This document shows, one piece after another, positions 53,230-62,087 of a stretch of DNA of 64,000 nucleotides. The DNA is from Saccharothrix sp. NRRL B-16348 (GTDB taxonomy: Bacteria > Actinomycetota > Actinomycetes > Mycobacteriales > Pseudonocardiaceae). A model generated the notes under the pieces. It did no database searches. It had not been told where the DNA came from and saw only the letters and a program-made list of their open reading frames with translations. The translations under genes and the position numbers were made by a program. The stretch spans positions 1-64,000 of the forward strand of contig NZ_LGED01000209.1 in NCBI RefSeq assembly GCF_001280085.1, given 5' to 3'. Each line of letters begins with the position of its first letter. The first letter of the stretch is position 1.

Positions 53230-54801
53230 GTGAACAAGAGGACAAAGCGCTGGGTGTTGGCCGGTGGGGGCGCCGCGGCGGTCACGGTGATCGTCGCGGG
53301 CGTGCTGGTGCTGTGGCCGGGCGACGATCCGGTGGCCGAGAAAAAACCCGATCGGGTGGCTCCGGGAGTCGTCGCCCAGCGGTTCTTCACCGCGTTGGCG
53401 TCCGGTCAGGCGGGACAGGCGGCGGCGCTCACCGACGCGGCGGACGCGGCGGGGGCGGTGATCGCCCGGACCCAGCAGGGGATGCCGGGCGCGACGTTCC
53501 ACGCGCAGCTCGGCCGGCTGCCGCAGGTCACCGACGACGCCACGACGACCGAGGTCGACGCCGACGTCACGTGGACGTTGCCGGGCGGCGTGCCGCTCAA
53601 GCACGCGGCCAAGCTCGGACTGCGGCTGGCGGACGACCAGTGGCGCGTGCGCTGGTCGCCGGCCGTGCTGCACCCGCAGCTCGCCGAGGGCCAGAGCCTG
53701 GCCTACACCACGACGTCCGCCGACGGCGCGCTGGTCGACCGCACGGGTCAACCGGTGCCGCCGGGCTTCGCGCCGGTGGTGCTGGACTCGGTGCGCCAGG
53801 CCGTGGGCGCCTTGAACGGCACGCCCGGTTGGCAGGTCTCCGTCGTGGACCAGGCCGGGGTCGCGGTCGCCGTGCTGCAGGAGCAGAAGGCGCAGGCCGC
53901 CAAGTCGGTCACGGTCACGCTGGACCCGAAGACGCAGGCCGCCGCGCAGGTCGCGGTCGACCAGGTGGGCGGTCAGGCGGCCATGCTGGTGGCGCTCCAG
54001 CCGTCGACCGGCGAGATCCTGGCGGTGGCGCAGAACGCGGCCACCGGCAACGACCCGCTCGCGCTCTACGGCCACTACGAGCCGGGGTCGACGTTCAAGG
54101 TCGTCACGGCGACGGCGGCGTTGACAGGTGGTCTGGCGACGGCCGACACACCGGTGGCGTGCCCCGGGAAGGCGACCATCGGCACCCGGCAGATCACCAA
54201 CGACGACTCGTTCGAGCTGGGCACGGTGCCGTTGCACCGGGCGTTCGCGGCCTCGTGCAACACCAGCTTCAGCCAGTTGGCGGCGGACATGCCCGCGACG
54301 GCGCTGCCGCAGGCCGCCGCGTACTTCGGGCTGACGTCGGACTTCACGGTCGCGGGCATCACCACGAACACCGGCAAGATCCCGCCCGCCGAGTCCGTGC
54401 CGGCCAGGGTGGAGGCGGGCATCGGCCAGGGCGAGATGCAGGCGACGCCGTTCGGCATGGCGCTGGTCGCGGCGACGGTCGCCAACGGGCGCACGCCGGT
54501 GCCGCAGCTGATCCGGGAGATCCCGACCGAGGGCCAGGCGCCGGCGGCGTTGCCCGGTGGGGTCGCGAACGCGTTGCGCTCGATGATGGGCGAGGTCGTC
54601 ACCGGCGGCACGGCGCGGGAACTGGCCGGTTACGGCGGCGTGCGCGGCAAGACCGGCACCGCCCAGTTCGGTGACGGCACGCAGTCGCACGGCTGGTTCA
54701 TCGGCTACCGGGGTGACCTGGCGTTCGCCGTGCTGGTGGTGAACGGCGGCTCGTCCAAGGTCGCGGTCGCCGCCACCGGCACGTTCCTGGGCGGGCTCTG
54801 A
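53230..54801 (+). CDS. Penicillin-binding transpeptidase with NTF2-like N-terminal domain
   Basis: A 523-residue monofunctional (class B-like) transpeptidase. An N-terminal membrane anchor (10-30) and an NTF2/MecA_N-like domain (about 45-150) precede the catalytic domain with YEPGSTFKVVTA (Ser-x-x-Lys), SCNTSFSQLA (SxN) and GKTGTAQFG. This layout resembles mycobacterial Rv2864c-like lipoprotein-type PBPs. GTG 53230 follows GGGGGAACTC. A strong hairpin at 54822-54861 ends the message. Confidence 0.95.
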   Translation: MNKRTKRWVLAGGGAAAVTVIVAGVLVLWPGDDPVAEKKPDRVAPGVVAQRFFTALASGQAGQAAALTDAADAAGAVIARTQQGMPGATFHAQLGRLPQVTDDATTTEVDADVTWTLPGGVPLKHAAKLGLRLADDQWRVRWSPAVLHPQLAEGQSLAYTTTSADGALVDRTGQPVPPGFAPVVLDSVRQAVGALNGTPGWQVSVVDQAGVAVAVLQEQKAQAAKSVTVTLDPKTQAAAQVAVDQVGGQAAMLVALQPSTGEILAVAQNAATGNDPLALYGHYEPGSTFKVVTATAALTGGLATADTPVACPGKATIGTRQITNDDSFELGTVPLHRAFAASCNTSFSQLAADMPATALPQAAAYFGLTSDFTVAGITTNTGKIPPAESVPARVEAGIGQGEMQATPFGMALVAATVANGRTPVPQLIREIPTEGQAPAALPGGVANALRSMMGEVVTGGTARELAGYGGVRGKTGTAQFGDGTQSHGWFIGYRGDLAFAVLVVNGGSSKVAVAATGTFLGGL

Positions 54802-54821
54802 GAGTGGGCTCCGAGGGCGGG

Positions 54822-54861
54822 CCTTGAGGGCGCGTCTTTCCAGAATGACGCGCCCTCAAGG
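54822..54861. terminator. Bidirectional terminator hairpin
   Basis: CCTTGAGGGCGCGTC and GACGCGCCCTCAAGG form a perfect 15-bp stem with a ten-base loop between the transpeptidase gene and the convergent ABC exporter gene, three bases from the stop of the latter. There is no T tract on either side. Confidence 0.85.
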
Positions 54862-54863
54862 GC

Positions 54864-56726
54864 TCAGACCGCGGTCTCCAGGTCCTCGACGGCGGGCGTT
54901 TCGTCGAACTGCGTGCGGTACAGCTCGGCGTAGCGCCCCTCGGCCGCCAGGAGTTCGGCGTGCGTGCCGCGTTCCACCACGCGCCCGGCCTCCACGACCA
55001 GGATCTGGTCGGCCGCGCGGATCGTGGACAGCCGGTGCGCGATCACCAACGCGGTCCGGCCGCGCAACGCCTCGGTCAGCGCGACCTGCACCGCGGCCTC
55101 CGACTCGGAGTCCAGGTGCGCGGTCGCCTCGTCCAGGATGACCACGCGTGGCCGGGCCAGGAGCAGCCGGGCGATGGTGAGCCGCTGCCGTTCGCCGCCG
55201 GACAGCCGGTAGCCGCGCTCGCCGACCACCGTGTCGAGGCCGTCGGGCAGCGATTCGACGAGGTGGTCCAGGCGGGCGCGGCGCAACGCGTCCCACAGCT
55301 CGTCCTCGGTCGCCTCCGGTCGCGGGTAGCCGAGGTTCGCGCGGATCGTGTCGTGGAACAGGTGACCGTCCTGGGTGACGACGCCGACGGTCTTCCGGAT
55401 CGACTCGAACGCCAGTTCCCGCACGTCCACATCGGACAGCCGGATCGCGCCGGAGTCCGCGTCGTAGAGGCGCGGGACGAGCGAGGCGATGGTCGACTTG
55501 CCCGCGCCGGACGATCCGACGAGCGCCACGAGCTGGCCCGGCTCGGCCCGGAAACTGATGCCGTGCAGCACTTCCTCGCCACCGCGCGTGTCCAATGTGG
55601 CCACTGATTCCAATGAGGCCAGGGAGACCTTGTCGGCCGCCGGGTAGGCGAAGCGGACGTCGTCGAACTCGACGGACACCGGGCCGTCGGGCACGCGGCG
55701 CGGGTGGTCCGGTTCGGCGATCATCGGCTTCAGGTCGAGCACTTCGAACACTCGTTCGAACGACACGAGCGCGGTCATCACGTCGACGCGCGCGTTGGCG
55801 AGGGCGGTGAGCGGCGAGTAGAGGCGGGTCAGCAGGAGCGCGAGCGAGACGACGGTGCCCGCGGCGAGGTCGCCGGTCAGCGCGAGGTAGCCGCCGAGGC
55901 CGTAGACCAGGGCTTGGGCCAGGGCGGAGACCAGGGTGAGGCCGGTCATGAACCAGCGGGTCGCCATCGCCGTGCGGACGCCGATGTCGCGGACGCGCGC
56001 GGCCCGTTCGCCGAATTCCTCGGTCTCAGCCTCCGGTCGGCCGAACAGCTTCACCAGCGTCGCGCCCGGTGCGGAGAACCGTTCGGTCATCTGGGTGGTC
56101 ATGCCCGCGTTCAGCGTGGAGGCCTCGCGCTGGAGGTCCGCCATCCGGTTGCCCATGCGCCGCGCGGGGATCACGAACACCGGCAGCAGCACCAGGGCGA
56201 GCGCGGTCACCTGCCACGAAAGGGTGAACATCACGCCGAGCGAGAGCCCCAATTGGATGACGTTGGTGACCACGCCGGAGAGCGTCGACGTGAACGCCCG
56301 CTGCGCGCCGATCACGTCGTTGTTCAGCCGGCTGACCAACGCGCCGGTGCGCGTTCGGGTGAAGAACGCGATGGGCATCCGCTGCACGTGCTCGTACACG
56401 GCGCGCCTCAGGTCGTGGATCAGACCTTCCCCGATCCGCGCCGACTGCCACCGCTCGACCAACCCGAGCCCCGCGTCCACCACCGCGATCCCGGCGATCA
56501 CCACGGCCAACCACACGACGACCGACACGTCCCGGCCACCGACGATCGCGTCCACCACGCGTCCCGCCAACACCGGCGTGCTGACCGCGAGCACCGCCGA
56601 CACGACCGTCAGCAGCAGGAACACGACCAACTTCGCCCGGTGCGGCCCAGCGAACCCCAACACCCGCCGAAACGTCCCCCGCCGCACCGCCGTTGGCACG
56701 TCCGACGCCCGCATCGCGCTGCGCAT
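54864..56726 (-). CDS. ABC transporter, fused permease and ATP-binding (exporter, MsbA type)
   Basis: A 620-residue half-transporter with six predicted helices (about 30-310) and a C-terminal ATPase. Walker A GSSGAGKSTIA, signature LSGGERQRLTIARLLL, Walker B VVILDEATAHLD and H-loop VIAHRLSTIRAAD are intact, so active export is expected; the substrate could be a lipid, drug or peptide. ATG 56726 has TGGGGA upstream; a GTG at 56747 is possible. The control region 56727-57218 contains a 15-base tandem repeat and copy B of the palindrome element. Confidence 0.95.
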   Translation of the reverse strand: MRSAMRASDVPTAVRRGTFRRVLGFAGPHRAKLVVFLLLTVVSAVLAVSTPVLAGRVVDAIVGGRDVSVVVWLAVVIAGIAVVDAGLGLVERWQSARIGEGLIHDLRRAVYEHVQRMPIAFFTRTRTGALVSRLNNDVIGAQRAFTSTLSGVVTNVIQLGLSLGVMFTLSWQVTALALVLLPVFVIPARRMGNRMADLQREASTLNAGMTTQMTERFSAPGATLVKLFGRPEAETEEFGERAARVRDIGVRTAMATRWFMTGLTLVSALAQALVYGLGGYLALTGDLAAGTVVSLALLLTRLYSPLTALANARVDVMTALVSFERVFEVLDLKPMIAEPDHPRRVPDGPVSVEFDDVRFAYPAADKVSLASLESVATLDTRGGEEVLHGISFRAEPGQLVALVGSSGAGKSTIASLVPRLYDADSGAIRLSDVDVRELAFESIRKTVGVVTQDGHLFHDTIRANLGYPRPEATEDELWDALRRARLDHLVESLPDGLDTVVGERGYRLSGGERQRLTIARLLLARPRVVILDEATAHLDSESEAAVQVALTEALRGRTALVIAHRLSTIRAADQILVVEAGRVVERGTHAELLAAEGRYAELYRTQFDETPAVEDLETAV

Positions 56727-56860
56727 CAATCCCCAGGAACCGTCCACGACAGACGGTAACGCCCCCAGCCCGCTCGACGTTCCCGTTCGGGTGGACGTGA
56801 CGCCACACGGCGGGAACTCACGCGACCCGAGCGGCCCGAGCGACCCGCGGAGCGCGGAGC

Positions 56861-56935
56861 GCGGACTGGTGGGCTGCGGACTGGTGGGCTGCGGACTGGT
56901 GGGCTGCGGACTGGTGGGCTGCGGACTGGTGGGCT
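56861..56935. repeat. Five perfect tandem copies of a 15-bp unit
   Basis: GCGGACTGGTGGGCT is repeated five times without change, then degenerates (TTAGGACGGGTC). It lies 135 bases upstream of the ABC exporter start, inside the C-rich tail (minus strand) of palindrome copy B. Perfect copies suggest recent expansion; no gene is encoded. Confidence 0.9.
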
Positions 56936-57111
56936 TAGGACGGGTCGGGGCCGGGGTGAGGCCGGGGGTATTGCCGAGTCGACCGGGTCAGGCCGGAGCA
57001 AGCTCGGATCCGGGCCGCAGGGCGGGGGCCGGGCGGGACCGGGCGGCGGGCAGTGGGTGGGGCAGCGGGCAGTGGGTCGGGCAGCGGAGCAGGCCGTTGG
57101 GGCGGGGTGGT

Positions 57112-57187
57112 GGGGACGGGGCGGGGTGGTTCGCGGCTCGGTCATATCAACCGATGTACGGGAACAGTGTTTCCGTACATTTTGGGC
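57112..57187 (-). repeat. Copy B of 27-bp palindrome element with C-rich tail
   Basis: The hairpin ATGTACGGGAACA centred at 57154-57180 pairs 12 of 13 positions, with one wobble. Read on the minus strand it starts 32 bases after the enoyl-CoA hydratase stop and is followed by a C-rich tail down to about 56850. About 75 bases match copy A (50000-50080). In both copies the palindrome comes right after a gene, in sense, and the C-rich tail follows. Bases 56936-57111 are GC-skewed low complexity with no gene. Confidence 0.75.
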
Positions 57188-57218
57188 CCGATCTCACCCG
57201 ATCGTGTTTGGCCCCGCG

Positions 57219-58034
57219 TCAGTTCTGGCCGCCGGCCAGGGCGGTCAGTTCGGCGAGTCGGCGCAGCTGGGCCTCGCGCTCGGCCCGCAGCTGCTCCTCC
57301 TCCGACGCACCGTCCGCCGCCGACGCCAGCAGCGCCAACGTCTCCCGCACGGCGCCGGGCATCGGCTGCAGCACCTGGCCGACCAGGGCGTCGACCGCGT
57401 CGTCCAACCCGTCCACGGGCACGACGGAGTTCGCGAGGCCGATCCGCAACGCCTCCTCGGCGCCGACCCGCCGTCCGGTCAGGCAGATCTCGGCCGCGCG
57501 CGAGTACCCGACCAGGCGCACCAGGGGCAACGTGCCGCCCAGGTCGGGCACCAGGCCGAGCGACGTCTCGGCCATGCAGAACTTGACGTCGTCGGCGGCC
57601 ACGCGGAAGTCGCACGCCAGGGCGAGCTGGAAGCCCGCGCCGATCGCGTGCCCGCGCACCGCGGCGATCGTCACCCGAGCCGGGTCGCGCAGCCAGCGGA
57701 AGCCCTGTTGGAATTCCGCGATCAGCGCCGCGCCCGCTTCGGGTCCCCGTCGCGTGATCTCCGGCAGACCCGGTTCGCCCTCCACCGGGGCGCCCGTGAA
57801 CATGCGCCGGTCGAGCCCTGCGGAGAAGGCGCGACCGGAACCCCGGACGACCACGACGCGGACGTCCGGGCCCAGCTGTTCACCGATCGTCCGCAACGCC
57901 ACCCAGGTCGACGGCGTCTGTGCGTTGAGCACGTCGGGACGGTCGAGCGTGATCGTCGCGCGCGGTCCCTCGACAACGAGCCGCACGCCTCCGCGTTCCA
58001 GCAGGCCGGCGTCGATGGTGGTCGGTGCCGACAT
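57219..58034 (-). CDS. Enoyl-CoA hydratase/isomerase family protein
   Basis: A 271-residue crotonase-fold enzyme of acyl-CoA metabolism. ITLDRPDVLNAQ opens the domain, the oxyanion loops are AFSAGLDRRMF (near 84) and RGHAIGAGFQLALACDF (near 126-142), and ETSLGLVPDLGGT (near 151) follows. In the second catalytic region ETSLGL carries Glu; the first catalytic Glu expected in the RGHA segment's following turn is not obvious, so the exact reaction is open. ATG 58034 lies after an AGGTT site. Copy B of the palindrome element lies 32 bases after the stop. Confidence 0.9.
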   Translation of the reverse strand: MSAPTTIDAGLLERGGVRLVVEGPRATITLDRPDVLNAQTPSTWVALRTIGEQLGPDVRVVVVRGSGRAFSAGLDRRMFTGAPVEGEPGLPEITRRGPEAGAALIAEFQQGFRWLRDPARVTIAAVRGHAIGAGFQLALACDFRVAADDVKFCMAETSLGLVPDLGGTLPLVRLVGYSRAAEICLTGRRVGAEEALRIGLANSVVPVDGLDDAVDALVGQVLQPMPGAVRETLALLASAADGASEEEQLRAEREAQLRRLAELTALAGGQN

Positions 58035-58100
58035 GCGTGAACCTCCGGGTTTCGTCAGGTGTCGTCTCTCCTCGACACCTGTAGGTTACCGGAGGGTAGC

Positions 58101-58307
58101 TTACTTCTTCTTCGTGCGGGTGGCGCCACCGCGACCGCGCAGCTGCACACCGGACTCGCTGAGCACCCGGTGCACGAAGCCGTAGGAGCGTCCGGTGGAC
58201 TCGGCCAACGCCCGGATGCTCGCGCCCTTTTCGTACTTCTTCTTCAGGTCAGCGGCCAGCTTGTCCCGCGTGGCGCCGGTGATCCGGGCGCCCTTCTTCA
58301 GGTCAGC
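58101..58307 (-). CDS. Small helix-turn-helix protein of the conserved actinobacterial type
   Basis: A 68-residue basic protein (start VADLKKGARITGATRDKLA, core ASIRALAESTGRSYGFVHRVL, C-terminus GRGGATRTKKK). This is a well-conserved small DNA-binding family of actinobacteria with no known function. GTG 58307 is preferred to an upstream start because the conserved family begins with ADLKKGAR. Bases 58308-58488 between it and the ABC-F gene contain no recognised gene. Confidence 0.9.
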   Translation of the reverse strand, partial: ADLKKGARITGATRDKLAADLKKKYEKGASIRALAESTGRSYGFVHRVLSESGVQLRGRGGATRTKKK

Positions 58308-58488
58308 CACCTTGTCCCGCCTTCCGTAGACAGCAGGTCGGGCCTTCGAAAGCCCCTGTCGTCGCAATGATCGAACACGAAGACCAAGAACGCCAGGTGA
58401 TCAAGCGAAATGATCTGCGAGCGGTCGTGTGATCACGGAGAGTCGATCAGTGCTCACGTTCGGGTGAGAGGGGGCGAAACCCGTTGGC

Positions 58489-60117
58489 TCAGGCCAACTG
58501 CACGAGCTCCAGGTACTCCTGGGACCAGTGATCCTCGGTCCCGTCGGGCAGCAGGATCACCCGCTCGGGCTCAAGCGCCTCGACCGCTCCGGGGTCGTGC
58601 GTGACCAGGACGACCGCTCCCTCGTACCGGCGCAACGCGTCGAGCACCTGCTCGCGGCTGGCCGGGTCGAGGTTGTTCGTCGGCTCGTCCAGCAGCAGCA
58701 CGTTCGCCGCGCTCGACACCAGGCCGGCCAGCGCCAACCGGGTCTTCTCGCCACCCGACAGCGTGCCGGCGGGCTGGTCGAGCTGCTCACCGCTGAACAG
58801 GAACGTGCCCAGCAGCGAGCGCAGCTGCTGCTCGGGCGTGTCCGGCGCGGCGTGGCGGATGTTCTGCCACACCGTGGCCTCGTGGTCGAGCGTCTCGTGC
58901 TCCTGGGCGAAGTACCCGAGCTTGAGGCCGTGACCGGCGATCACCTCGCCGCTGTCCGGGCGTTCCATCGACCCGATCAGCCGCAGCAACGTGGTCTTGC
59001 CCGCGCCGTTCAGCCCGAGGATCACGACCCGCGAACCGCGGTCGATGGCCAGGTCGACGCCGCTGAAGACCTCCAGCGAGCCGTACGACTTGCTCAGGCC
59101 CTCGGCGGTCAACGGCGTCCGGCCGCACGTGGCGGGCTGCGGGAAGCGGATCTTGGCGACCTTGTCGGCCTGGCGGGTGTCCTCCAGGCCGGACAGCAGC
59201 TTCTCGGCACGGCGGGCCATGTTCTGCGCGGCGACCGCCTTGGTGGCCTTCGCGCGCATCTTGTCGGCCTGCGCCATGAGCGCGCCGGCCTTCTTCTCCG
59301 CGTTGGCGCGCTCACGGCGGCGGCGCTTCTCGTCGGCGGCCCGCGCCTCGAGGTACTTCTTCCAGCCCATGTTGTAGATGTCGACCTCGCCGCGCGTCGC
59401 GTCGAGGAACCACACCTTGTTGACGACGTCCTCGAGCAGCTCCACGTCGTGGCTGATCACGACCAGGCCGCCCTCGTGGGACTTGAGGAACCCGCGCAGC
59501 CACGCGATCGAGTCGGCGTCGAGGTGGTTCGTCGGCTCGTCGATCAGCAGGATCGTGCTGGACTTCGTGCCGACGCCGCCCTCGGAGGCGGCGAACAGGA
59601 TGCGGGCCAGCTCGACGCGGCGGCGCTGGCCGCCGGACAGCGTGCGCAGCGGCTGGGCGAGCACGCGGTCGGCCAGGCCGAGGTTGGCGCAGATCCGGGC
59701 GGCTTCGCTCTCGGCCGCGTACCCGCCGAGGGCGGCGAACCGCTCTTCGAGGCGGCCGTACTTGCGCACGGCGGCCTGCAGCTCGGCGTCGTCGACCAGC
59801 TCGGCCATCGTGGACTGCATCTTCTCCATGTCGCGGAGCAGCTGGTCCAGGCCGCGCGCGGACAGCACGCGGTCCTTGGCGATGACCGACAGGTCGCCTT
59901 CGCGCGGGTCCTGCGGCAGGTAGCCCAGCTCGCCGGTGCGGCGGATGTCCCCCGCGTACGGCTGGCCCTCGCCCGCGAGGACGCGCAGCGACGTGGTCTT
60001 GCCGGCGCCGTTGCGGCCGACGAGGCCGATGCGGTCGCCCGCCTGGACCCGCAGGGTGGCGTCGGACAGCAGGATGCGCGAGCCCGCGCGCAACTCGAGA
60101 TCGGTTGCGGTGATCAA
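58489..60117 (-). CDS. ABC-F family ATP-binding protein (translation factor type)
   Basis: A 542-residue protein with two ABC modules and no membrane segment. First Walker A is GLVGRNGAGKTTSLRV, first signature LSGGQRRRVELARILF, first Walker B LLIDEPTNHLD; second Walker A LGLNGAGKTTLLRLIG, signature LSGGEKTRLALAGLV and Walker B LLLDEPTNNLD. A long basic linker (about 240-310) is the ABC-F P-site tRNA interaction motif. These factors act on the ribosome; whether it is housekeeping or a resistance factor is not decided. TTG 60117 with GGAG five bases upstream is chosen. Confidence 0.94.
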   Translation of the reverse strand: MITATDLELRAGSRILLSDATLRVQAGDRIGLVGRNGAGKTTSLRVLAGEGQPYAGDIRRTGELGYLPQDPREGDLSVIAKDRVLSARGLDQLLRDMEKMQSTMAELVDDAELQAAVRKYGRLEERFAALGGYAAESEAARICANLGLADRVLAQPLRTLSGGQRRRVELARILFAASEGGVGTKSSTILLIDEPTNHLDADSIAWLRGFLKSHEGGLVVISHDVELLEDVVNKVWFLDATRGEVDIYNMGWKKYLEARAADEKRRRRERANAEKKAGALMAQADKMRAKATKAVAAQNMARRAEKLLSGLEDTRQADKVAKIRFPQPATCGRTPLTAEGLSKSYGSLEVFSGVDLAIDRGSRVVILGLNGAGKTTLLRLIGSMERPDSGEVIAGHGLKLGYFAQEHETLDHEATVWQNIRHAAPDTPEQQLRSLLGTFLFSGEQLDQPAGTLSGGEKTRLALAGLVSSAANVLLLDEPTNNLDPASREQVLDALRRYEGAVVLVTHDPGAVEALEPERVILLPDGTEDHWSQEYLELVQLA

Positions 60118-60257
60118 AGTCTTCTCCGGTGTGTGGTCATGCGAGGTCAACGGCGCGGCTGGCGCGGGACTACTCGATGAGGATGACCACGAGCCCAGTC
60201 TACGGGGTCGGCGCCACTGGATTAGCCGTGTGTGTCCACCGGCATACATTGCGCGGT

Positions 60258-61031
60258 ATGACTTCGGACTTCACGGGCAGGGCGGCCCTGGTCACGGGCG
60301 CCAGTCGGGGTATCGGGCACGGCATCGCGCTGGAGCTGCTGTCGCGCGGCGCGTCGGTGGCGATCACGTCGCGCAAGGCGGAGGCGGTCACGGCGGCGGC
60401 CGAGTCGCTGGCCATCGCGGCCGACGTTTCACCCGATCGAGTGCTGGCGGTGCCGGGGAACGCGGGCAGCGCCGACGACCGCGCGCAGGCCGTCGAGTCG
60501 ACCTTGGAGCGCTTCGGCCGGCTGGACGTGCTCGTGAACAACACGGGCATCAACCCCGTGTTCGGCGCTCTGGTGGACGCGGACCTCGACGCGGTGCGGA
60601 AGATCTTCGACGTCAACGTGGTCGCCGCGCTCGGGTTCGTGCAGCTGGCGTGGAAGGCGTGGATGGCGGAGCACGGCGGCGCGGTGGTGAACATCGCGTC
60701 GGTGGGCGGCATCCGGTCGACCGGCGTGATCGGGGCGTACGGGGCGAGCAAGGCGGCGCTGATCCGGTTGACGGAGGAGCTGGCGTGGCAACTCGGGCCG
60801 AAGGTGCGGGTGAACGCGGTCGCGCCGGCGGTGGTGAAGACCCGGTTCGCCGAGGCCCTCTACACGGGGCGCGAGGAGGAGGCGGCGTCCGGCTACCCGA
60901 TGAAGCGGCTCGGGACGCCGGAGGACGTCGCGCGGCTGGTCGCGTTCCTGGCTTCGGACGCCGCCGAGTGGATCACCGGCGAGACCGTGCGCGTGGACGG
61001 CGGGCTGCTCGCCACCGGCACGTTGGGGTAG
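60258..61031 (+). CDS. SDR family oxidoreductase
   Basis: A 257-residue classical short-chain dehydrogenase. VTGASRGIGHG near 13, NNTGINPVFG near 94, NIASVGGIR (catalytic Ser) near 142 and YGASKAALIRL (Tyr, Lys) near 156 are present, and the C-terminal WITGETVRVDGG fits. It resembles 3-oxoacyl-ACP or glucose dehydrogenase-like SDRs; substrate unknown. ATG 60258 is divergent from the ABC-F gene. Bases 61032-61104 end without a distinct terminator before the membrane-protein gene. Confidence 0.93.
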   Translation: MTSDFTGRAALVTGASRGIGHGIALELLSRGASVAITSRKAEAVTAAAESLAIAADVSPDRVLAVPGNAGSADDRAQAVESTLERFGRLDVLVNNTGINPVFGALVDADLDAVRKIFDVNVVAALGFVQLAWKAWMAEHGGAVVNIASVGGIRSTGVIGAYGASKAALIRLTEELAWQLGPKVRVNAVAPAVVKTRFAEALYTGREEEAASGYPMKRLGTPEDVARLVAFLASDAAEWITGETVRVDGGLLATGTLG

Positions 61032-61104
61032 CCGGGCAGGCGGACGATGGGCGGGGCTCACGACGGACGAGTCCCGCCCGTCGGTGCGTGGGGGCGGCGG
61101 GGTT

Positions 61105-61575
61105 TCAGCGGGAGGTGGCGGTCGGCACGGGTTGGGTGCCGGTCGAGCGGAACGTGGTGTCGACGCCGGCGCCGGGCGCCGTGGTTCTCGTCGTCGTGGC
61201 CATCGGCGAGGTCGTCGCGGTCGTGGTGGCCCCGAGGCGGGTCGTGGTCGTCGGGGGTGTCGTGGACGCCGGGCTCTCCGCCGACGACGAGGCGCCCGGG
61301 TCCGGCGTGACGGAGGGGCTGGTCGGCACGGGGGTGCTGCTGGGGATCGGCGGGCCCGCCGGGCTGTTGTCGTCCTGGTTCGGTGGCTGGTTCAGGACGA
61401 AGGCGACCACCACCGCGACCACGGCGGTGCCGGTGCCGGTCGCGGCGACCGCGTAGGTGCGCCGACGGCGTTTGACGGCGGTGCCCCGGTAGACGATGTC
61501 CACGGCCCCGAACGTGCGTGGCTGCGGCTGGATGTTCAGTTGTTCGAACGTCTTCTTCAGCTCGTCCTCAAGCAC
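61105..61575 (-). CDS. Membrane protein downstream of SigE-family sigma factor (possible anti-sigma)
   Basis: A 156-residue protein with a short cytoplasmic N-terminus (1-35, EDELKKTFEQLNIQ), one membrane helix (about 41-60) and a Ser/Thr/Pro-rich extracellular tail. GTG 61575 overlaps the sigma gene stop by eight bases, so translation is coupled. Topology and position are typical of SigE-family (Streptomyces-type) anti-sigma proteins, but no zinc anti-sigma or other known domain is visible. Confidence 0.75.
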   Translation of the reverse strand: MLEDELKKTFEQLNIQPQPRTFGAVDIVYRGTAVKRRRRTYAVAATGTGTAVVAVVVAFVLNQPPNQDDNSPAGPPIPSSTPVPTSPSVTPDPGASSSAESPASTTPPTTTTRLGATTTATTSPMATTTRTTAPGAGVDTTFRSTGTQPVPTATSR

Positions 61576-62083
61576 CGCGCGACACCTCCTGCCACAAGTC
61601 GCCGAACTCCGGTCCCAGCCTCTGCCGCAACGCCTTGAGGCCGCGGCTCGTGTTGCTCTTCACCGTGCCCACCGAGCAACCGAGGGCCGCGGCCGTCTCC
61701 TCCACCCCCAGGTCGTGCCAGTACCGCAGCACGAGCGTCGCCCGCTGCTTGGCGGGCACGGCGCCCAACGCGTGCCACACCACCAGCCGGTCCTCGCTCA
61801 ACGACCCGGCCGCCGGCACGTCCGGCATCGAGTCGGTGAGCTTCTCCCGTTTCCACCGCACCCGGCGGCGCTCGGCCAGGAACGTGCGCACCACGATCTG
61901 CCGGAGGTAGGCGTCCATCCCGTCGCGCTGCGCCAGCCTCGGACCGGCCAGGTAGAGCTTGAGGAACGCGGACTGCACCAGGTCTTCGGCCTCGTGGTGG
62001 TTGCCGCACAACAAGAACGCGGTGAAGCGCATCGAGTCGGCACACCGGTCGAAGTAGTGGGTGAACTCCGCGTCCCAGCTCAC
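61568..62083 (-). CDS. SigE-family ECF RNA polymerase sigma factor
   Basis: A 171-residue ECF sigma factor. Region 2 includes DSMRFTAFLLCGNHHEAEDLVQ, FLKLYLAG and region 4 KQRATLVLRYWHDLGVEETAAALGCSVGTVKSNTSRGLKALR (read in parts), the characteristic SigE-family HDL/GTVKSN pattern. Start is GTG or ATG at 62083. The gene sits between a secreted Thr/Pro-rich protein (stop four bases upstream) and the membrane protein it overlaps, forming a three-gene operon. Confidence 0.94.
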   Translation of the reverse strand: MSWDAEFTHYFDRCADSMRFTAFLLCGNHHEAEDLVQSAFLKLYLAGPRLAQRDGMDAYLRQIVVRTFLAERRRVRWKREKLTDSMPDVPAAGSLSEDRLVVWHALGAVPAKQRATLVLRYWHDLGVEETAAALGCSVGTVKSNTSRGLKALRQRLGPEFGDLWQEVSRGA

Positions 62084-62087
62084 GCCG

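Noticed and set aside
56736..57145. Open frames in the 15-bp tandem repeat region, some with SPPVR repeats
   Set aside because: The peptide repeat is a direct effect of the DNA repeat; no start site with a ribosome binding sequence and no family.
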